Positions 36,303 through 46,030 of a stretch of 64,000 nucleotides of DNA are shown piece after piece (positions within the stretch are counted from its first letter, which is position 1; each line of letters begins with the position of its first letter). The notes below the pieces were generated by a model. The model saw only the letters and a program-made list of their open reading frames with translations. It did no database searches and was not told the origin of the DNA. The DNA comes from Ensifer sp. LC11. Lineage in GTDB: Bacteria > Pseudomonadota > Alphaproteobacteria > Rhizobiales > Rhizobiaceae. A program made the translations under genes and the position numbers. The DNA lies in assembly GCF_001695835.1 (NCBI RefSeq), contig NZ_MBSO01000013.1:1-64000 (forward strand), read 5' to 3'.

Positions 36303-36668
36303 ATGCAGCGACCCTATCGGCTTTCCTGCCATTGCGGCGACATTTGCTTCGAAGTCGATGAGGAGCTTACCGGCCTTGTCGATTGCAATTGCTCGACCTG
36401 TCGGCGTTCTGGCTTCCTGCATTGGAAAGTGGACGCAGCCAAGGTGAGGCTGCTCACCGAGAAGCGTCGCCTGTCGAGCTACATCTGGCGCGGCCTCAAC
36501 GAGGGGCACCACTTCTGCCCGACCTGCTCGACGCCGATCATGCGCAGCGGTTATCCGGACAACAAGATCTCCATCAATGCCCGCTGCATTGAGAACATCG
36601 ACGTCTTCACGCTCGATATCCAACGCTACGATGGTCGCAACGATATGTTCCCAGGTCCGCTGCCGTGA
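36303..36668 (+). CDS. GFA-family zinc-binding protein
   Basis: This 121-residue protein belongs to the GFA family, related to glutathione-dependent formaldehyde-activating enzyme. It has the zinc-site cysteines C9 and C11 (CHC), C28, C30 and C33 (CNCSTC), and C72 and C75 (CPTC). The function of most members is unknown. It stands alone between the PilZ-like gene and the convergent edd gene. No operon partner is evident. Confidence 0.85.
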   Translation: MQRPYRLSCHCGDICFEVDEELTGLVDCNCSTCRRSGFLHWKVDAAKVRLLTEKRRLSSYIWRGLNEGHHFCPTCSTPIMRSGYPDNKISINARCIENIDVFTLDIQRYDGRNDMFPGPLP

Positions 36669-36745
36669 ACGGGCCGTGATCTGGAAGTCCAGCGACAAAC
36701 GTTGAAGAAAAAACGCCGCCCCCATCTGAGCGGCGCTTCGTCGCC

Positions 36746-38566
36746 TTAGTGGAAGAGAACGCTCGCGCCGTGATCGGCAGCACCGGCGATCGCACGGAAC
36801 GGGGCGAAGAGCTCGCGACCCATGCCGAAGTCGTTGTCGGAGAGGTCGGCATGCGCCGGCACCCGCGTCTTCAGCGCGATATCCTCGACCAGCACTTCGA
36901 TCGTTCCGGCCACCGCATCGATGCGGACGATATCGCCTTCCTGGATGCGCGCGATCGGCCCGCCATCCTTGGCCTCGGGCGTCACGTGGATTGCCGCCGG
37001 CACCTTGCCGGACGCGCCGGACATGCGGCCATCGGTGAGGATGGCGACACGCTGGCCTCGATCCTGGAGAATACCAAGCACGGTCGTCAGCTTGTGCAGT
37101 TCCGGCATGCCGTTGGCCTTCGGCCCCTGGAAGCGCACGACCGCGACGAAGTCGCCCTCGAGCTTGCCGGCCTTGAAGGCGGAGTTCAGTTCTGCCTGGT
37201 CATGGAAGATCTTGGCCGGCGCCTCGATGACGTGGCGGTCCGGCTTGACGGCGGAGATCTTGATCACCGCCTTGCCGAGATTGCCGGTCAGCATCTTCAG
37301 GCCACCGGTGTGCTGGAACGGCTGGTCGATGGTCGCAAGCACCTTCGGATCAGCACTTTCCTTCGGCGTCGGCACGCGCTCGACGCTGCCATCGGCGCCG
37401 AGCCGGACGTCGATCTTGTAAGCGTCGAGACCCTGACCGACGACGGTACGGACGTCGTCGTGCAACAGGCCGCCCCGAAGCAGCTGGCTGATCAGGAAGC
37501 CCATGCCGCCGGCGGCGTGGAAGTGGTTCACGTCGGCAAGCCCGTTCGGGTAGACGCGTGCCAGCAGCGGCACGATATCCGAAAGCTCGGAAATGTCCTG
37601 CCAGGTGAGCACGATGCCGGCTGCGCGCGCCATGGCGACGAGGTGCATGGTGTGGTTGGTCGAACCGCCGGTCGCATGCAGGCCGACGACGCCGTTGACG
37701 ATCGACCGCTCGTCGATCATTTCGCCCGCCGGTGTGAACTCGTTGCCCATGGCGGTGATCGCGAGCGCGCGCTTGGCGGCTTCCTTGGTCAGCGCATCGC
37801 GCAGCGGCGTGCCTGGATTGATGAAGGAGGCGCCCGGCAGATGGAAGCCCATGATCTCCATCAGCATCTGGTTGGAATTGGCGGTGCCGTAAAAGGTGCA
37901 GGTGCCCGGTCCGTGGTAGGACTTGGACTCCGCTTCGAGAAGTTCGTCGCGGCCGACCTTGCCTTCGGCAAACAGCTGGCGAACCCGCGCCTTCTCGTCG
38001 TTCGGAAGCCCCGAGGTCATGGGACCGGCAGGCACGAAGATCGCGGGCAGGTGACCGAAGGTGAGAGCCGCGATGACGAGGCCGGGGACGATCTTGTCAC
38101 AGACTCCGAGATAGACGGTGGAATCGAACATGTTATGCGACAGGCCGACGCCGGCGGCCATGGCGATCAGGTCGCGGGAAAAGAGCGAGAGCTCCATGCC
38201 CGGCTGCCCCTGCGTGACGCCGTCACACATGGCCGGCACGCCGCCGGCAACCTGCGCGACGCCGCCCGCTTCGCGCGCGGCATCACGGATGAGCGCCGGG
38301 TAGGTCTCGAACGGCTGATGCGCCGAGAGCATGTCATTATAGGAGGTGATGATGCCGAGATTGGGCACGCGGTCGCCCGCCAGCGCCACCTTCTCGGCGG
38401 GGGAACAGACGGCAAAACCATGCGCGAGGTTGCCGCAGCCAAGCACGCTGCGGTGGGGCCCGTTCGACGCGGCACGGCGGACGCGGTCGAGATAGGGTTC
38501 GCGGTGAGGTTTCGAGCGCTCAACGATGCGAGCGGTGATCGCGGCAATGCGGGAATCGGCGGACAT
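36746..38566 (-). CDS. edd: 6-Phosphogluconate dehydratase Edd
   Basis: Edd removes water from 6-phosphogluconate to give KDPG in the Entner-Doudoroff pathway. The 606-residue product is full length (E. coli Edd is 603). It carries the IlvD/Edd cysteines of the iron-sulfur site ([39 protein letters not shown]). I chose the ATG at 38566 with AGGA upstream; the frame runs on to 38683 without a better signal. It is the last gene of zwf-pgl-edd, with a 300-base structured spacer before it. KDPG aldolase is not in the window. Confidence 0.95.
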   Translation of the reverse strand: MSADSRIAAITARIVERSKPHREPYLDRVRRAASNGPHRSVLGCGNLAHGFAVCSPAEKVALAGDRVPNLGIITSYNDMLSAHQPFETYPALIRDAAREAGGVAQVAGGVPAMCDGVTQGQPGMELSLFSRDLIAMAAGVGLSHNMFDSTVYLGVCDKIVPGLVIAALTFGHLPAIFVPAGPMTSGLPNDEKARVRQLFAEGKVGRDELLEAESKSYHGPGTCTFYGTANSNQMLMEIMGFHLPGASFINPGTPLRDALTKEAAKRALAITAMGNEFTPAGEMIDERSIVNGVVGLHATGGSTNHTMHLVAMARAAGIVLTWQDISELSDIVPLLARVYPNGLADVNHFHAAGGMGFLISQLLRGGLLHDDVRTVVGQGLDAYKIDVRLGADGSVERVPTPKESADPKVLATIDQPFQHTGGLKMLTGNLGKAVIKISAVKPDRHVIEAPAKIFHDQAELNSAFKAGKLEGDFVAVVRFQGPKANGMPELHKLTTVLGILQDRGQRVAILTDGRMSGASGKVPAAIHVTPEAKDGGPIARIQEGDIVRIDAVAGTIEVLVEDIALKTRVPAHADLSDNDFGMGRELFAPFRAIAGAADHGASVLFH

Positions 38567-38763
38567 GACAAATCCTGTTCCGGAGTCCTCAAGACTCCTC
38601 ATCTTCATCCAGTCATCGGTCCGGAGCGCGGCGAGCGTGGGAGAGCGCACGTCGCGTCCCGGCATGTTTTCGAAACACCTCATCGTTCCGGTGGCAGCGC
38701 GCTACCGGCTGAACGTGTCTCCAAAGTTCATATTGGGCCGGTTGGACCCAACATCTTTCCGAT

Positions 38764-38806
38764 CTAGAGCGCCGGCGTTCATAGAAACGCACAAGGGACG
38801 CTCTAG
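38764..38806. repeat. Palindromic repeat in pgl-edd spacer
   Basis: A 43-base palindrome with arms CTAGAGCG and CGCTCTAG and an inner GCGTTC/GAAACGC pair. The outer arm shares AGAGCG with the RIME-like elements. It is probably another dispersed repeat. Confidence 0.6.
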
Positions 38807-38821
38807 CACTCTGATCCCAAA

Positions 38822-38862
38822 GCATCGTTCTGCCTCAAGTGATCCCACCTGAGGCAGGATGC
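38822..38862 (-). other. Hairpin just after pgl
   Basis: GCATC (38822-38826) pairs with GATGC (38858-38862), and CTGCCTCA (38830-38837) pairs with TGAGGCAG (38850-38857). It begins one base beyond the pgl stop on the minus strand and has no T-run. It may protect the zwf-pgl part of the mRNA or reduce read-through to edd. Confidence 0.6.
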
Positions 38863-38863
38863 C

Positions 38864-39562
38864 CTAGGGCGCCCAGTAAACCTGGACGGGCGATGCGGCA
38901 CGACGCAGCATCGCGCGGATCGGCATATCCTGCTCGCCGCCGGCCTCCTCGGCCTTGGCGAGAACGGTCTTCTTGCCTTCACCTTCGATATGCAGCACCA
39001 GGAGCCGCGCATCCTGAAGGCTGGCGAAGGTCAGGGTCAGGCGGGTTTCGCCGGCGCCCTGCGCTTCCATCGTGATCACGCCGCGCGGCGTTGCCGGATC
39101 GATGGCACGCGCGAGCTGCGATCCGCCCGGGAAGAACGACGCCGTGTGACCGTCCGTTCCCATGCCGAGGATCGCGACGTCGAACGGTGCGCCGATGGCG
39201 GCGGTTTCCCGGCCCGCGATCTCAGCCGCGGCCTCGGCCGAGGGAGCGGCATGGTAAAGCGGCAGAAACGTTGCCGCTGCCGCCTTGCCCTGCAGCAGGT
39301 TGGCGGCCACGAGGCCGTGATTGGAGCGATCGCTTTCCGGCGGCACGAAGCGTTCGTCCACCAGCGTCACCGTCACCTTGTCCCAGGCGATGTCCTTCTT
39401 CGAAAGCGCCTGGAAGAAGGCCTTGGGCGTCGAGCCGCCAGAAACTGCAATGCTTGCCGCGCCGCGCGCCGCGATGCCGGCGGAAAGGGCGCTGCTCACC
39501 GCCTCGGCCAGGCCTTCCGCCAGTGCTGCACCGTTTTCGAAGGTATGAAGCGTTGTTGTCAT
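38864..39562 (-). CDS. pgl: 6-Phosphogluconolactonase
   Basis: Pgl hydrolyses 6-phosphogluconolactone, the product of Zwf. The 232-residue product is of the NagB-like (DevB) type, with SIAVSGGSTPKAFFQAL, VTLVDERFVPPESDRSNH and the substrate motif LGMGTDGHTASFFPG. The ATG at 39562 has AAGG 7 bases upstream. Another ATG at 39568 adds two residues, but the ribosome-binding site would then be too close. It begins 9 bases after zwf in one operon. Confidence 0.94.
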   Translation of the reverse strand: MTTTLHTFENGAALAEGLAEAVSSALSAGIAARGAASIAVSGGSTPKAFFQALSKKDIAWDKVTVTLVDERFVPPESDRSNHGLVAANLLQGKAAAATFLPLYHAAPSAEAAAEIAGRETAAIGAPFDVAILGMGTDGHTASFFPGGSQLARAIDPATPRGVITMEAQGAGETRLTLTFASLQDARLLVLHIEGEGKKTVLAKAEEAGGEQDMPIRAMLRRAASPVQVYWAP

Positions 39563-39571
39563 GGTCATACC

Positions 39572-41047
39572 TTAGATCGCGTCGTGCCAGGTGCGGCCGT
39601 CACGCTCGATCAGCGCGATCGACTGGCTTGGCCCCCAGGTGCCGGCGGTGTAACCCTGGACCTGCTGGCCGGTTTCCTCCCAGGCTTTGAGGATCGGATC
39701 GACCCATTTCCATGCGGCTTCGACCTCGTCGCGGCGCACGAACAGCGTCTGATTGTTGCGCACGACATCGAACAGCAGCCGTTCATAGGCGTCGGCGTTG
39801 CGCACGGCAAAGGCTTCGGCGAAGCTCATATCGAGCGAGACATTGCGCAGGCGCATGCCACCTGGCCCCGGGTCCTTGATCATCAGCGACTGCTTGACGC
39901 CTTCGTTCGGCTGCAGGCGGATGACCAGCTGGTTGGCCGAGATGCGACCGGCGTTGTTGTCGAAGATCGAGTGCGGGATCTGCTTGAACGTGATGACGAT
40001 CTCCGACATGCGGCCGGCAAGGCGCTTGCCGGTACGGATGTAGAAGGGCACGCCGGCCCAACGCCAGTTGCTGACTTCCGCCTTGATCGCGACGAAGGTC
40101 TCGGTGTTGGAAACGCCGCCTTCGAGCTCTTCGAGGTAGCCCTTGACCGGACCGCCGGCCGAGGCGCCGGCACGGTACTGGCCGCGCACCGTCACCTGCT
40201 CGACGTTGGATGAGGTGATCGGCTTCAGTGCGCGCAGAACCTTCAGCTTTTCGTCGCGAACCGCTTCCGCGTCCATCGAGGTCGGCGCTTCCATTGCGAC
40301 GAAGCAGACGAGCTGAAGGATATGGTTCTGCACCATGTCACGCAGCGCACCGGCCTTGTCGTAGTAGCCGGCACGATTTTCCAGGCCCACGGCTTCAGAC
40401 ACGGTGATCTGCACGTGGTCGATATGGGCGGAGTTCCACAGCGGCTCGTAAAGCGCATTGGCAAAGCGCAGCGCCATCAGGTTCTGCACCGTCTCCTTGC
40501 CGAGATAGTGGTCGATGCGGAAGATCTGCTCTTCGCGGAAGACCTTGCCGATCGTGTCGTTGAGCTCGGTCGCCGATGCGAGGTCGCGGCCGATCGGCTT
40601 TTCGACGACGATGCGGGTGTTCTTGGTGATCAGCTTGTGATCGCGGATGCGCTCGGAAATGTCGCCGAAGATCGCCGGGCCGACGGCGAGATAGAAGGCG
40701 CGGATGCGCTCCTTGCCCTCTTCGAGAATCTTCTTCAGGGCGTCCCAGCCCTGGTCCGACTTGGCGTCGACCGAAACATAGAACAGTCGTGCGGCGAACT
40801 TGGCGACTTCTTCTTCATTGTATTCGTCGGCCTTCAGGTGCTCCTTCAGCGCATCGACGGCGAACTTGCGATAGTCCTCATGGCTGAGCGCCGCGCGCGA
40901 CGCACCGATGATGCGGGTCGGCTCGGTAATCTGGCCTTCCAATTGCCGGTGATAGAGCGCCGGCAACAGCTTGCGCTCCGCAAGATCGCCGGTGCCCCCG
41001 AACACCACATAGTCAAATGGTTCGACGGGAATGATCTGGCTGCTCAT
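39572..41047 (-). CDS. zwf: Glucose-6-phosphate 1-dehydrogenase Zwf
   Basis: Zwf oxidises glucose 6-phosphate to 6-phosphogluconolactone, making NADPH. The 491-residue product has the nucleotide-binding start YVVFGGTGDLAERKLLPALYH and the active-site motif RIDHYLGKETVQN. The C-terminal domain is complete. It heads the zwf-pgl-edd operon. AATCGATT about 42 bases upstream (41089-41096) is a possible regulator site. Confidence 0.96.
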   Translation of the reverse strand: MSSQIIPVEPFDYVVFGGTGDLAERKLLPALYHRQLEGQITEPTRIIGASRAALSHEDYRKFAVDALKEHLKADEYNEEEVAKFAARLFYVSVDAKSDQGWDALKKILEEGKERIRAFYLAVGPAIFGDISERIRDHKLITKNTRIVVEKPIGRDLASATELNDTIGKVFREEQIFRIDHYLGKETVQNLMALRFANALYEPLWNSAHIDHVQITVSEAVGLENRAGYYDKAGALRDMVQNHILQLVCFVAMEAPTSMDAEAVRDEKLKVLRALKPITSSNVEQVTVRGQYRAGASAGGPVKGYLEELEGGVSNTETFVAIKAEVSNWRWAGVPFYIRTGKRLAGRMSEIVITFKQIPHSIFDNNAGRISANQLVIRLQPNEGVKQSLMIKDPGPGGMRLRNVSLDMSFAEAFAVRNADAYERLLFDVVRNNQTLFVRRDEVEAAWKWVDPILKAWEETGQQVQGYTAGTWGPSQSIALIERDGRTWHDAI

Positions 41048-41088
41048 GGGATATCTCGATCTGTTCAGGTCAGGGGCACATATAATCT

Positions 41089-41096
41089 AATCGATT
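41089..41096. promoter_or_regulatory. Palindrome upstream of zwf
   Basis: AATCGATT sits in an AT-rich stretch in front of zwf. LacI-family operators often have a central CG of this kind. Only 8 bp are symmetric, so this is tentative. Confidence 0.25.
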
Positions 41097-41106
41097 TAAA
41101 AGCGCT

Positions 41107-41217
41107 AGAGCGGGATGAGGAAAAGTGCGCGCGGTTTTCCGCCCGCATCCCGCTCTACCTTCTAACTATCGATCACGTTTGTGATTTTGGTCGAGCCGAC
41201 ACAAAAACATCGTGATC
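41107..41217. repeat. RIME-like two-palindrome repeat, copy B
   Basis: This 111-base element nearly matches 17651-17762. Its first palindrome (41107-41156) is again exactly 50 bases with arms AGAGCGGGATG and CATCCCGCTCT. The second (41171-41217) again has GATCACG and CGTGATC arms, but a weaker inner stem. It lies between the divergent zwf operon head and the 3' end of the oxidase gene. Confidence 0.85.
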
Positions 41218-41255
41218 TCGAATGCGGCGCAATAAAATGCTGCCGCAAGTGCTTC

Positions 41256-42542
41256 TCAGAACCTGTCGCGCAATGCGTACCAGCTTAACGCGAAGAAGAG
41301 AAGGGCGGAGCGGAACCGTGTACCACCAGGAAAAGCCGGGATCTTCAGGGCTTTCAAGAGATCAAGCTCGGTGTCTTTGCCCAGGACCAGATCCGCATAG
41401 AGCTTGCCGCAATAGTTGGAAAGCATCACGCCATGGCCGGAATAGCCGCCGATCGAGGTGACGCCAGGCATGACTTCACGGCAGAAGGGCGTGCGCGGCA
41501 GCGTGATGCCGACGGAACCACCCCAGGCATGGGTGATCTCGACATTGGCGAGTTCCGGATAGATCTCGCTGATCTGGCGGCGGATATGGGTCGAGATATC
41601 GCGCGGATTGTCGGCGGTATAGGCCTCGCGGCCGCCAAAGAGCAGCCGCCCGTCCCGCGACTTGCGGAAATAGCGCACGACGAAACGTGAATCGTCGACC
41701 GATTCGCCGCCGGGAATGACACCCGGATGATCGGAAAGCACGGTTGTTGCGCCGATGAAGGAGCGGATCGGCATCACGTGGCTGGCGCTCACCGGCTCCA
41801 GATTGCCGATATAAGCATTGCAGGCCACCAGCACGCGGTCGGCGGTGATCGTGCCATGGTCGGTGGTGACGACGATCGCGCCCGCGTTCCGCTCGATCTT
41901 CAGAGCCTTTGTCTGTTCGAAGAGATTGGCTCCGGCAAGGGCGGCCTGTTTCGCCAGCCCGACCAGAAGCTTCATCGGGTGGATATGGCCGGTGCCGGCA
42001 TCGCGGATGCCGAAGTGATAGTGGCTCGATCCGAGCCGGCTCGCGGTTTCCTCGCGCTCCATGAAGGAGAGATGCGGGTAGCCGAAGCGCGTCGCCATCG
42101 CTTCGGCATGGTCGCGATAGTCCTTCTCCAGGCTTTTCTTGTGCCCGACCGAGAGTTGGCCGGGCACGAATTCGATGTCGATGTCGTGGGCGCTCGCGAA
42201 GTCGAGCACGTAGCGCTTGGCGTTCTCGGCCATGTCGAAGAGCGCTTGCGCCCGCTCATGGCCGAGGCTTGTCTCCGTCTCGTCCGCCCAGGCGCGCTGC
42301 CCGGTGCCTAACTGGCCGCCATTGCGACCCGACGCCCCGTCGCCGAAGCGACAGGCGTCGATCAGGGTTACATCCACGCCTTGGCGCGCCAGATTGTAGG
42401 CGGCCTGCAAGCCCGTGTAGCCCCCGCCGATGATCGCGACGCCGGCCTTCCGTGATCCGGGCATGGCGGGATAGTCCGGGCGATCCGGAACGGTTGCCTC
42501 ATACCAGGAGTAACCGGGCGAGATCGGGCTTTGCCAGGACAT
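41256..42542 (-). CDS. puuB: FAD-dependent oxidase, PuuB-like
   Basis: This 428-residue DAO-family flavoprotein has the dinucleotide motif VAIIGGGYTGLQAAYNLA (about 35-52), DACRFGDGASGRNGGQLG, and a C-terminal GYSGHGVMLSNYCGKLYAD. In this family next to a glutamine-synthetase-like gene, gamma-glutamylputrescine oxidase (PuuB) is the best fit. It would oxidise gamma-glutamylputrescine to its aldehyde. It lies 15 bases after the synthetase gene. Substrate identity is inferred from the pair and from polyamine import genes in the same window. Confidence 0.78.
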   Translation of the reverse strand: MSWQSPISPGYSWYEATVPDRPDYPAMPGSRKAGVAIIGGGYTGLQAAYNLARQGVDVTLIDACRFGDGASGRNGGQLGTGQRAWADETETSLGHERAQALFDMAENAKRYVLDFASAHDIDIEFVPGQLSVGHKKSLEKDYRDHAEAMATRFGYPHLSFMEREETASRLGSSHYHFGIRDAGTGHIHPMKLLVGLAKQAALAGANLFEQTKALKIERNAGAIVVTTDHGTITADRVLVACNAYIGNLEPVSASHVMPIRSFIGATTVLSDHPGVIPGGESVDDSRFVVRYFRKSRDGRLLFGGREAYTADNPRDISTHIRRQISEIYPELANVEITHAWGGSVGITLPRTPFCREVMPGVTSIGGYSGHGVMLSNYCGKLYADLVLGKDTELDLLKALKIPAFPGGTRFRSALLFFALSWYALRDRF

Positions 42543-42557
42543 GGAGGGCCTTTCAGG

Positions 42558-43994
42558 TCAGACGTTGAGAAGCAGGAATTCGCGCTCCCAGGGACTGATG
42601 ACCTGCATGAAAGTCTCGAACTCGCCACGCTTGACGCCGGCATAGATGGCGATGAATTCCGGGCTCAGAACATCGGCAAGCGACGGTGCCGATTCGAGCA
42701 GCGCCACCGCGTCCAGCAGACCGCGCGGCAGGTCGATCTCGCCCTCGTTGGCCGTATCCTCGGTCGGTGCCGTCGGTTCGCGTTTTTCCATGATGCCGAG
42801 ATAGCCACAGGCAAGCGATGCCGCGAGCGCCAGATAAGGGTTGGCGTCGGAGCTCGGCAACCGGTTCTCGATGCGCCGGGCGACCGGCTCCGACACCGGG
42901 ATGCGGAAGGCGGTCGTGCGGTTGTCGTAGCCCCAGGCGGTATTGACGGGCGCCGACATGTCGGGCGTCAACCGGCGGAAGGAGTTCACATAGGGCGCCA
43001 TCATGACCAGCGTGCGCGGCACGTAGTGCTGCATGCCGCCGATGAAATGGAAGAATTCCTTCGATGCCGAACCGTCGGGGTTCGAGAACAGGTTCCGGCC
43101 GGTGTTGATCTCGACCACCGACTGGTGGATGTGCATTGCCGAGCCTGGCTGGCCCTGCATCGGCTTGGCCATGAAGGTGGCGTAGATGCCGTGTTTGAGC
43201 GCCGCCTCGCGGATCGTGCGCTTGAACAGGAAGACCTGGTCGGCAAGCTCGATCGGGTCGCCGTGGCGCAGGTTGATCTCGAGCTGCGCCGGGCCTTCTT
43301 CGTGGATCAGCGTGTCGATCTCGAGACCCTGTTTCTCGGAGAAGTGGTAGATGTCGTCGATCAGTTCGTCGAACTCGTTGATGCCGGCAATCGAATAGCC
43401 CTGGCCGCCGAGGATCGAGCGACCGGAACGACCCTTCGGTGGATGCAGGGGATAGTCGGGATCGTCATTGGTGGCGACGAGATAGAATTCGATCTCGGGG
43501 GCGACGACCGGCTTCCAGCCCTTCTGCTTGTAGAGATCGACCACGCGCTTCAGGACGTTGCGCGGCGTGTAGCTGATCTGCTCACCCTGCGAACCGACGA
43601 TGTCGCAGATCACCTGCGCCGTCGGATCGGTCTCCCAGGGCACGACCGAAAGGGTCGAGAGGTCGGGCACGAGCTTGATGTCGCTGTCGCGCGAATCGTA
43701 GCGGAACTGGCCGGTTTCGTCAGGGTATTCGCCTGAGATCGTGTGCCGGTAGACGGCCGAGGGCAGCGCCAGCGAGGTGTTGGACGTGAATTTCGAGGTC
43801 GGCATCATCTTGCCGCGCGGCACACCGGCAAGGTCTGGCGTGATGCATTCGACGTCTTCGATGCCGCGGATTTTGAGCCAGTCCGTGGCTTCCTTCCAGG
43901 TCTTCACACCGCGCAGGGAGTGCAGGGCGGGGGGTATCTTCGAAGTTTTGCTGATTTTCGTTGTTTGTTGGGCAGCACTTCTCTTTGAGGGCAT
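42558..43994 (-). CDS. puuA: Glutamine synthetase-family ligase, PuuA-like
   Basis: This 478-residue enzyme has the glutamine synthetase fold. ATP and metal motifs are visible (VAPEIEFYLV, EEGPAQLEINL, SAMHIHQSV), as is the C-terminal NRLPSSDANPYLALAASLACG. Such GS-like proteins beside a DAO-family oxidase are usually gamma-glutamylputrescine synthetases (PuuA). These join glutamate to putrescine at the cost of ATP as the first step of putrescine breakdown. It is first in the two-gene unit. Other amines cannot be excluded as substrate. Confidence 0.8.
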   Translation of the reverse strand: MPSKRSAAQQTTKISKTSKIPPALHSLRGVKTWKEATDWLKIRGIEDVECITPDLAGVPRGKMMPTSKFTSNTSLALPSAVYRHTISGEYPDETGQFRYDSRDSDIKLVPDLSTLSVVPWETDPTAQVICDIVGSQGEQISYTPRNVLKRVVDLYKQKGWKPVVAPEIEFYLVATNDDPDYPLHPPKGRSGRSILGGQGYSIAGINEFDELIDDIYHFSEKQGLEIDTLIHEEGPAQLEINLRHGDPIELADQVFLFKRTIREAALKHGIYATFMAKPMQGQPGSAMHIHQSVVEINTGRNLFSNPDGSASKEFFHFIGGMQHYVPRTLVMMAPYVNSFRRLTPDMSAPVNTAWGYDNRTTAFRIPVSEPVARRIENRLPSSDANPYLALAASLACGYLGIMEKREPTAPTEDTANEGEIDLPRGLLDAVALLESAPSLADVLSPEFIAIYAGVKRGEFETFMQVISPWEREFLLLNV

Positions 43995-44119
43995 AAATCA
44001 CCGGTTTTGGCTTCGGATGACGCATCATAACCACAGATTGGCAATTGGCTAGATAGCCTTCGTCATTGACTTTCTCCTTCTCCGCCGAAATGGAATGGCA
44101 AACGACGCTGGGGTGTTTC

Positions 44120-45304
44120 GTGGCTGAAAAGAAAGATGTGGTCATCATTGGCGCCGGTGCCGCCGGCATGATGTGCGCCATCGAAGCAGGCAAGCGCGGC
44201 CGCCGCGTGGCTGTGCTCGACCATGCCAAGGCGCCGGGCGAGAAGATCCGGATCTCCGGCGGCGGTCGCTGCAACTTCACCAATATCCATGCGGGACCGA
44301 AGAACTTCCTCTCGGCCAATCCGCATTTCTGCAAGTCGGCGCTGGCACGCTACACGCCGCGCGATTTCCTTGGCCTTGTCGAAAAGCACGGCATCACCTG
44401 GCATGAAAAGACGCTCGGCCAGCTCTTCTGCGATCATTCCGCCAAGGACATCATCAAGATGCTGCTTGCCGAAATGCGCGACGCGCATGCGGAACTGCGC
44501 ATGGAAACGACGATCGAGAGCGTCGAACGTCATGGCGCAGGTTTCCGGGTGATGACGGGGGAGGGTCCGATCGAAGCGCAGTCGCTGGTGATTGCCAGCG
44601 GTGGCAAGTCGATCCCGAAGATGGGGGCGACCGGTCTTGCCTATCGGATCGCCGAGCAGTTCGGGCTTGGCCTCGTCGAAACTCGCCCGGGTCTCGTGCC
44701 GCTGACACTCGACCCGGCGCAACTCGAAACGATCGGGGAGCTGGCGGGCGTTGCGGCCGATGCGGAGGCTCGGTCCGGCAAGGCCGCATTCCGCGAGGCG
44801 GTGCTGATCACCCATCGCGGCCTGAGCGGTCCGGCGATCCTGCAGATCTCCTCCTATTGGCGCGAGGGAGAGGAAATCGTGCTCAGGCTGATGCCCGACA
44901 TCGACATCGCCTCGATCCTCAAGGACACCAGGCGCAGCCACGGAAAGCAGGCAGTGCAGACGGCGCTCGGCGATATCCTGCCGCGCCGGCTTGCCCAGTA
45001 CTTCGCCGACGGCGCGAAGCTGGCGGGCCGTCAGCTTGCTGACCTCTCGGACAAGACGATCAACCAGCTTTCGGCCGCGATCCAGGCCTGGGCAATCAAA
45101 CCTGCCGGATCGGAGGGCTATCGTACCGCCGAGGTCACGCTCGGCGGCGTCGATACCAACGGGCTCGATTCCAGGACGATGCAGGCGAAGGCGGTGCCGG
45201 GCCTCTACTTCATTGGTGAATGCGTCGACGTGACCGGGTGGCTCGGCGGCTATAATTTCCAGTGGGCCTGGGCATCGGGGTTTGCCGCCGGTCAGGACGC
45301 CTGA
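44120..45304 (+). CDS. HI0933/BaiN-type NAD(P)/FAD-dependent oxidoreductase
   Basis: This flavoprotein (about 394 residues from the GTG at 44120) has the FAD motif VVIIGAGAAGMMCAIEAGK, the HI0933-family block GEKIRISGGGRCNFTN, and the C-terminal YFIGECVDVTGWLGGYNFQWAWASG. The family's physiological role is poorly known. The GTG puts the FAD motif near the N-terminus as in relatives; an ATG at 44090 is also possible. It is divergent from the PuuA-like gene with a gap of about 100 bases. Confidence 0.85.
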   Translation: MAEKKDVVIIGAGAAGMMCAIEAGKRGRRVAVLDHAKAPGEKIRISGGGRCNFTNIHAGPKNFLSANPHFCKSALARYTPRDFLGLVEKHGITWHEKTLGQLFCDHSAKDIIKMLLAEMRDAHAELRMETTIESVERHGAGFRVMTGEGPIEAQSLVIASGGKSIPKMGATGLAYRIAEQFGLGLVETRPGLVPLTLDPAQLETIGELAGVAADAEARSGKAAFREAVLITHRGLSGPAILQISSYWREGEEIVLRLMPDIDIASILKDTRRSHGKQAVQTALGDILPRRLAQYFADGAKLAGRQLADLSDKTINQLSAAIQAWAIKPAGSEGYRTAEVTLGGVDTNGLDSRTMQAKAVPGLYFIGECVDVTGWLGGYNFQWAWASGFAAGQDA

Positions 45305-45407
45305 TCACCCCTCTTTTGGTGGAGCGCGCTTCAGCGATTGTTAACGGGTCTCGTCGAACCTGTTGATATGTCGGCAAAGCCGGCAGTTGGTAAGATCGGA
45401 TTGTCGC

Positions 45408-45439
45408 GGAAACGGAAATCACACTGTTTCCATTTTTTT
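45408..45439 (+). terminator. Weak terminator after the flavoprotein gene
   Basis: A 6-bp stem (GGAAAC, 45408-45413, with GTTTCC, 45426-45431) and a 12-base loop precede a T-run (45433-45439). The T-run is good and the stem is modest. Confidence 0.5.
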
Positions 45440-45539
45440 GACTTTCCTCCGCCACCGCATGGCTGCAATATGAACGTGACTGGCAAGCCGGTACATCCGG
45501 GCCGATCGTTGCCGGCCAATGTGACAAGGACAGGATGCC

Positions 45540-45677
45540 ATGAACCAGACACGCCGCCGTCCCCGCGCTATAGCGATCGCCCGTACCGATGAAAGCCGCC
45601 AGCGCAAGGCGGTTATGACGCGTCTCGCTTTGATCGCTTTCTTTGCCGTTGCCGCGCTTGCGGCCCTCTGGTTCTGA
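45540..45677 (+). CDS. Small single-span membrane protein, 45 residues
   Basis: An ATG at 45540 behind AAGGACAGG opens a 45-residue frame. The product has a basic N-terminal half (NQTRRRPRAIAIARTDESRQ) and a C-terminal hydrophobic helix (about 27-45: TRLALIAFFAVAALAALWF). This is a tail-anchored small membrane protein layout with a positive-inside N-terminus. I recognise no family. An out-of-frame ATG-CCA-TGA overlaps the start. It stands alone between the flavoprotein and the chemoreceptor genes. Confidence 0.6.
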   Translation: MNQTRRRPRAIAIARTDESRQRKAVMTRLALIAFFAVAALAALWF

Positions 45678-46030
45678 TCTCACGCGATCGGCCCGCAGAT
45701 GGCCGGTCCTTGGGCGTGATTGAAGCGCCCACGCGCCCTTTCGGATTTTCGATCGCGGGCTGCCAGCGCTTATACAATTTTTAATCGTTCAAAATGAATA
45801 TTGCGATCAAGTGAGTTCCGTCAGGACTTCGCTGCCGGGGAGGTAGCGCAGTCCCGCAATGATTGCTGACGGACTGGCGGTGTGCGCCGCATGATTTTTC
45901 GAAAAACATCAGCCTGTTTGCGCATCGGGTGGCTCTCGATCGTTCGCACCTTCACGCCCTGTCGTTGAAAGCGAAGACCTAGCGAGCCGCCGGGGGAGGC
46001 GAATGCGAGCTGCGAGCCAAGGTGTTTTGC
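45678..46030. other. Intergenic region before chemoreceptor gene
   Basis: In these 353 bases I see a weak hairpin TGGGCG/CGCCCA (45711-45731) after the small gene and an AT-rich stretch at 45770-45810 that could hold the chemoreceptor promoter. GGGGGAGGCG (about 45992-46001) lies too far upstream to be its ribosome-binding site. No further coding frame is convincing. Confidence 0.45.

Noticed and set aside
36749-38767. 672-residue plus-strand frame opposite edd
   Set aside because: Antisense to a complete Edd; composition is shadow-like despite its length.
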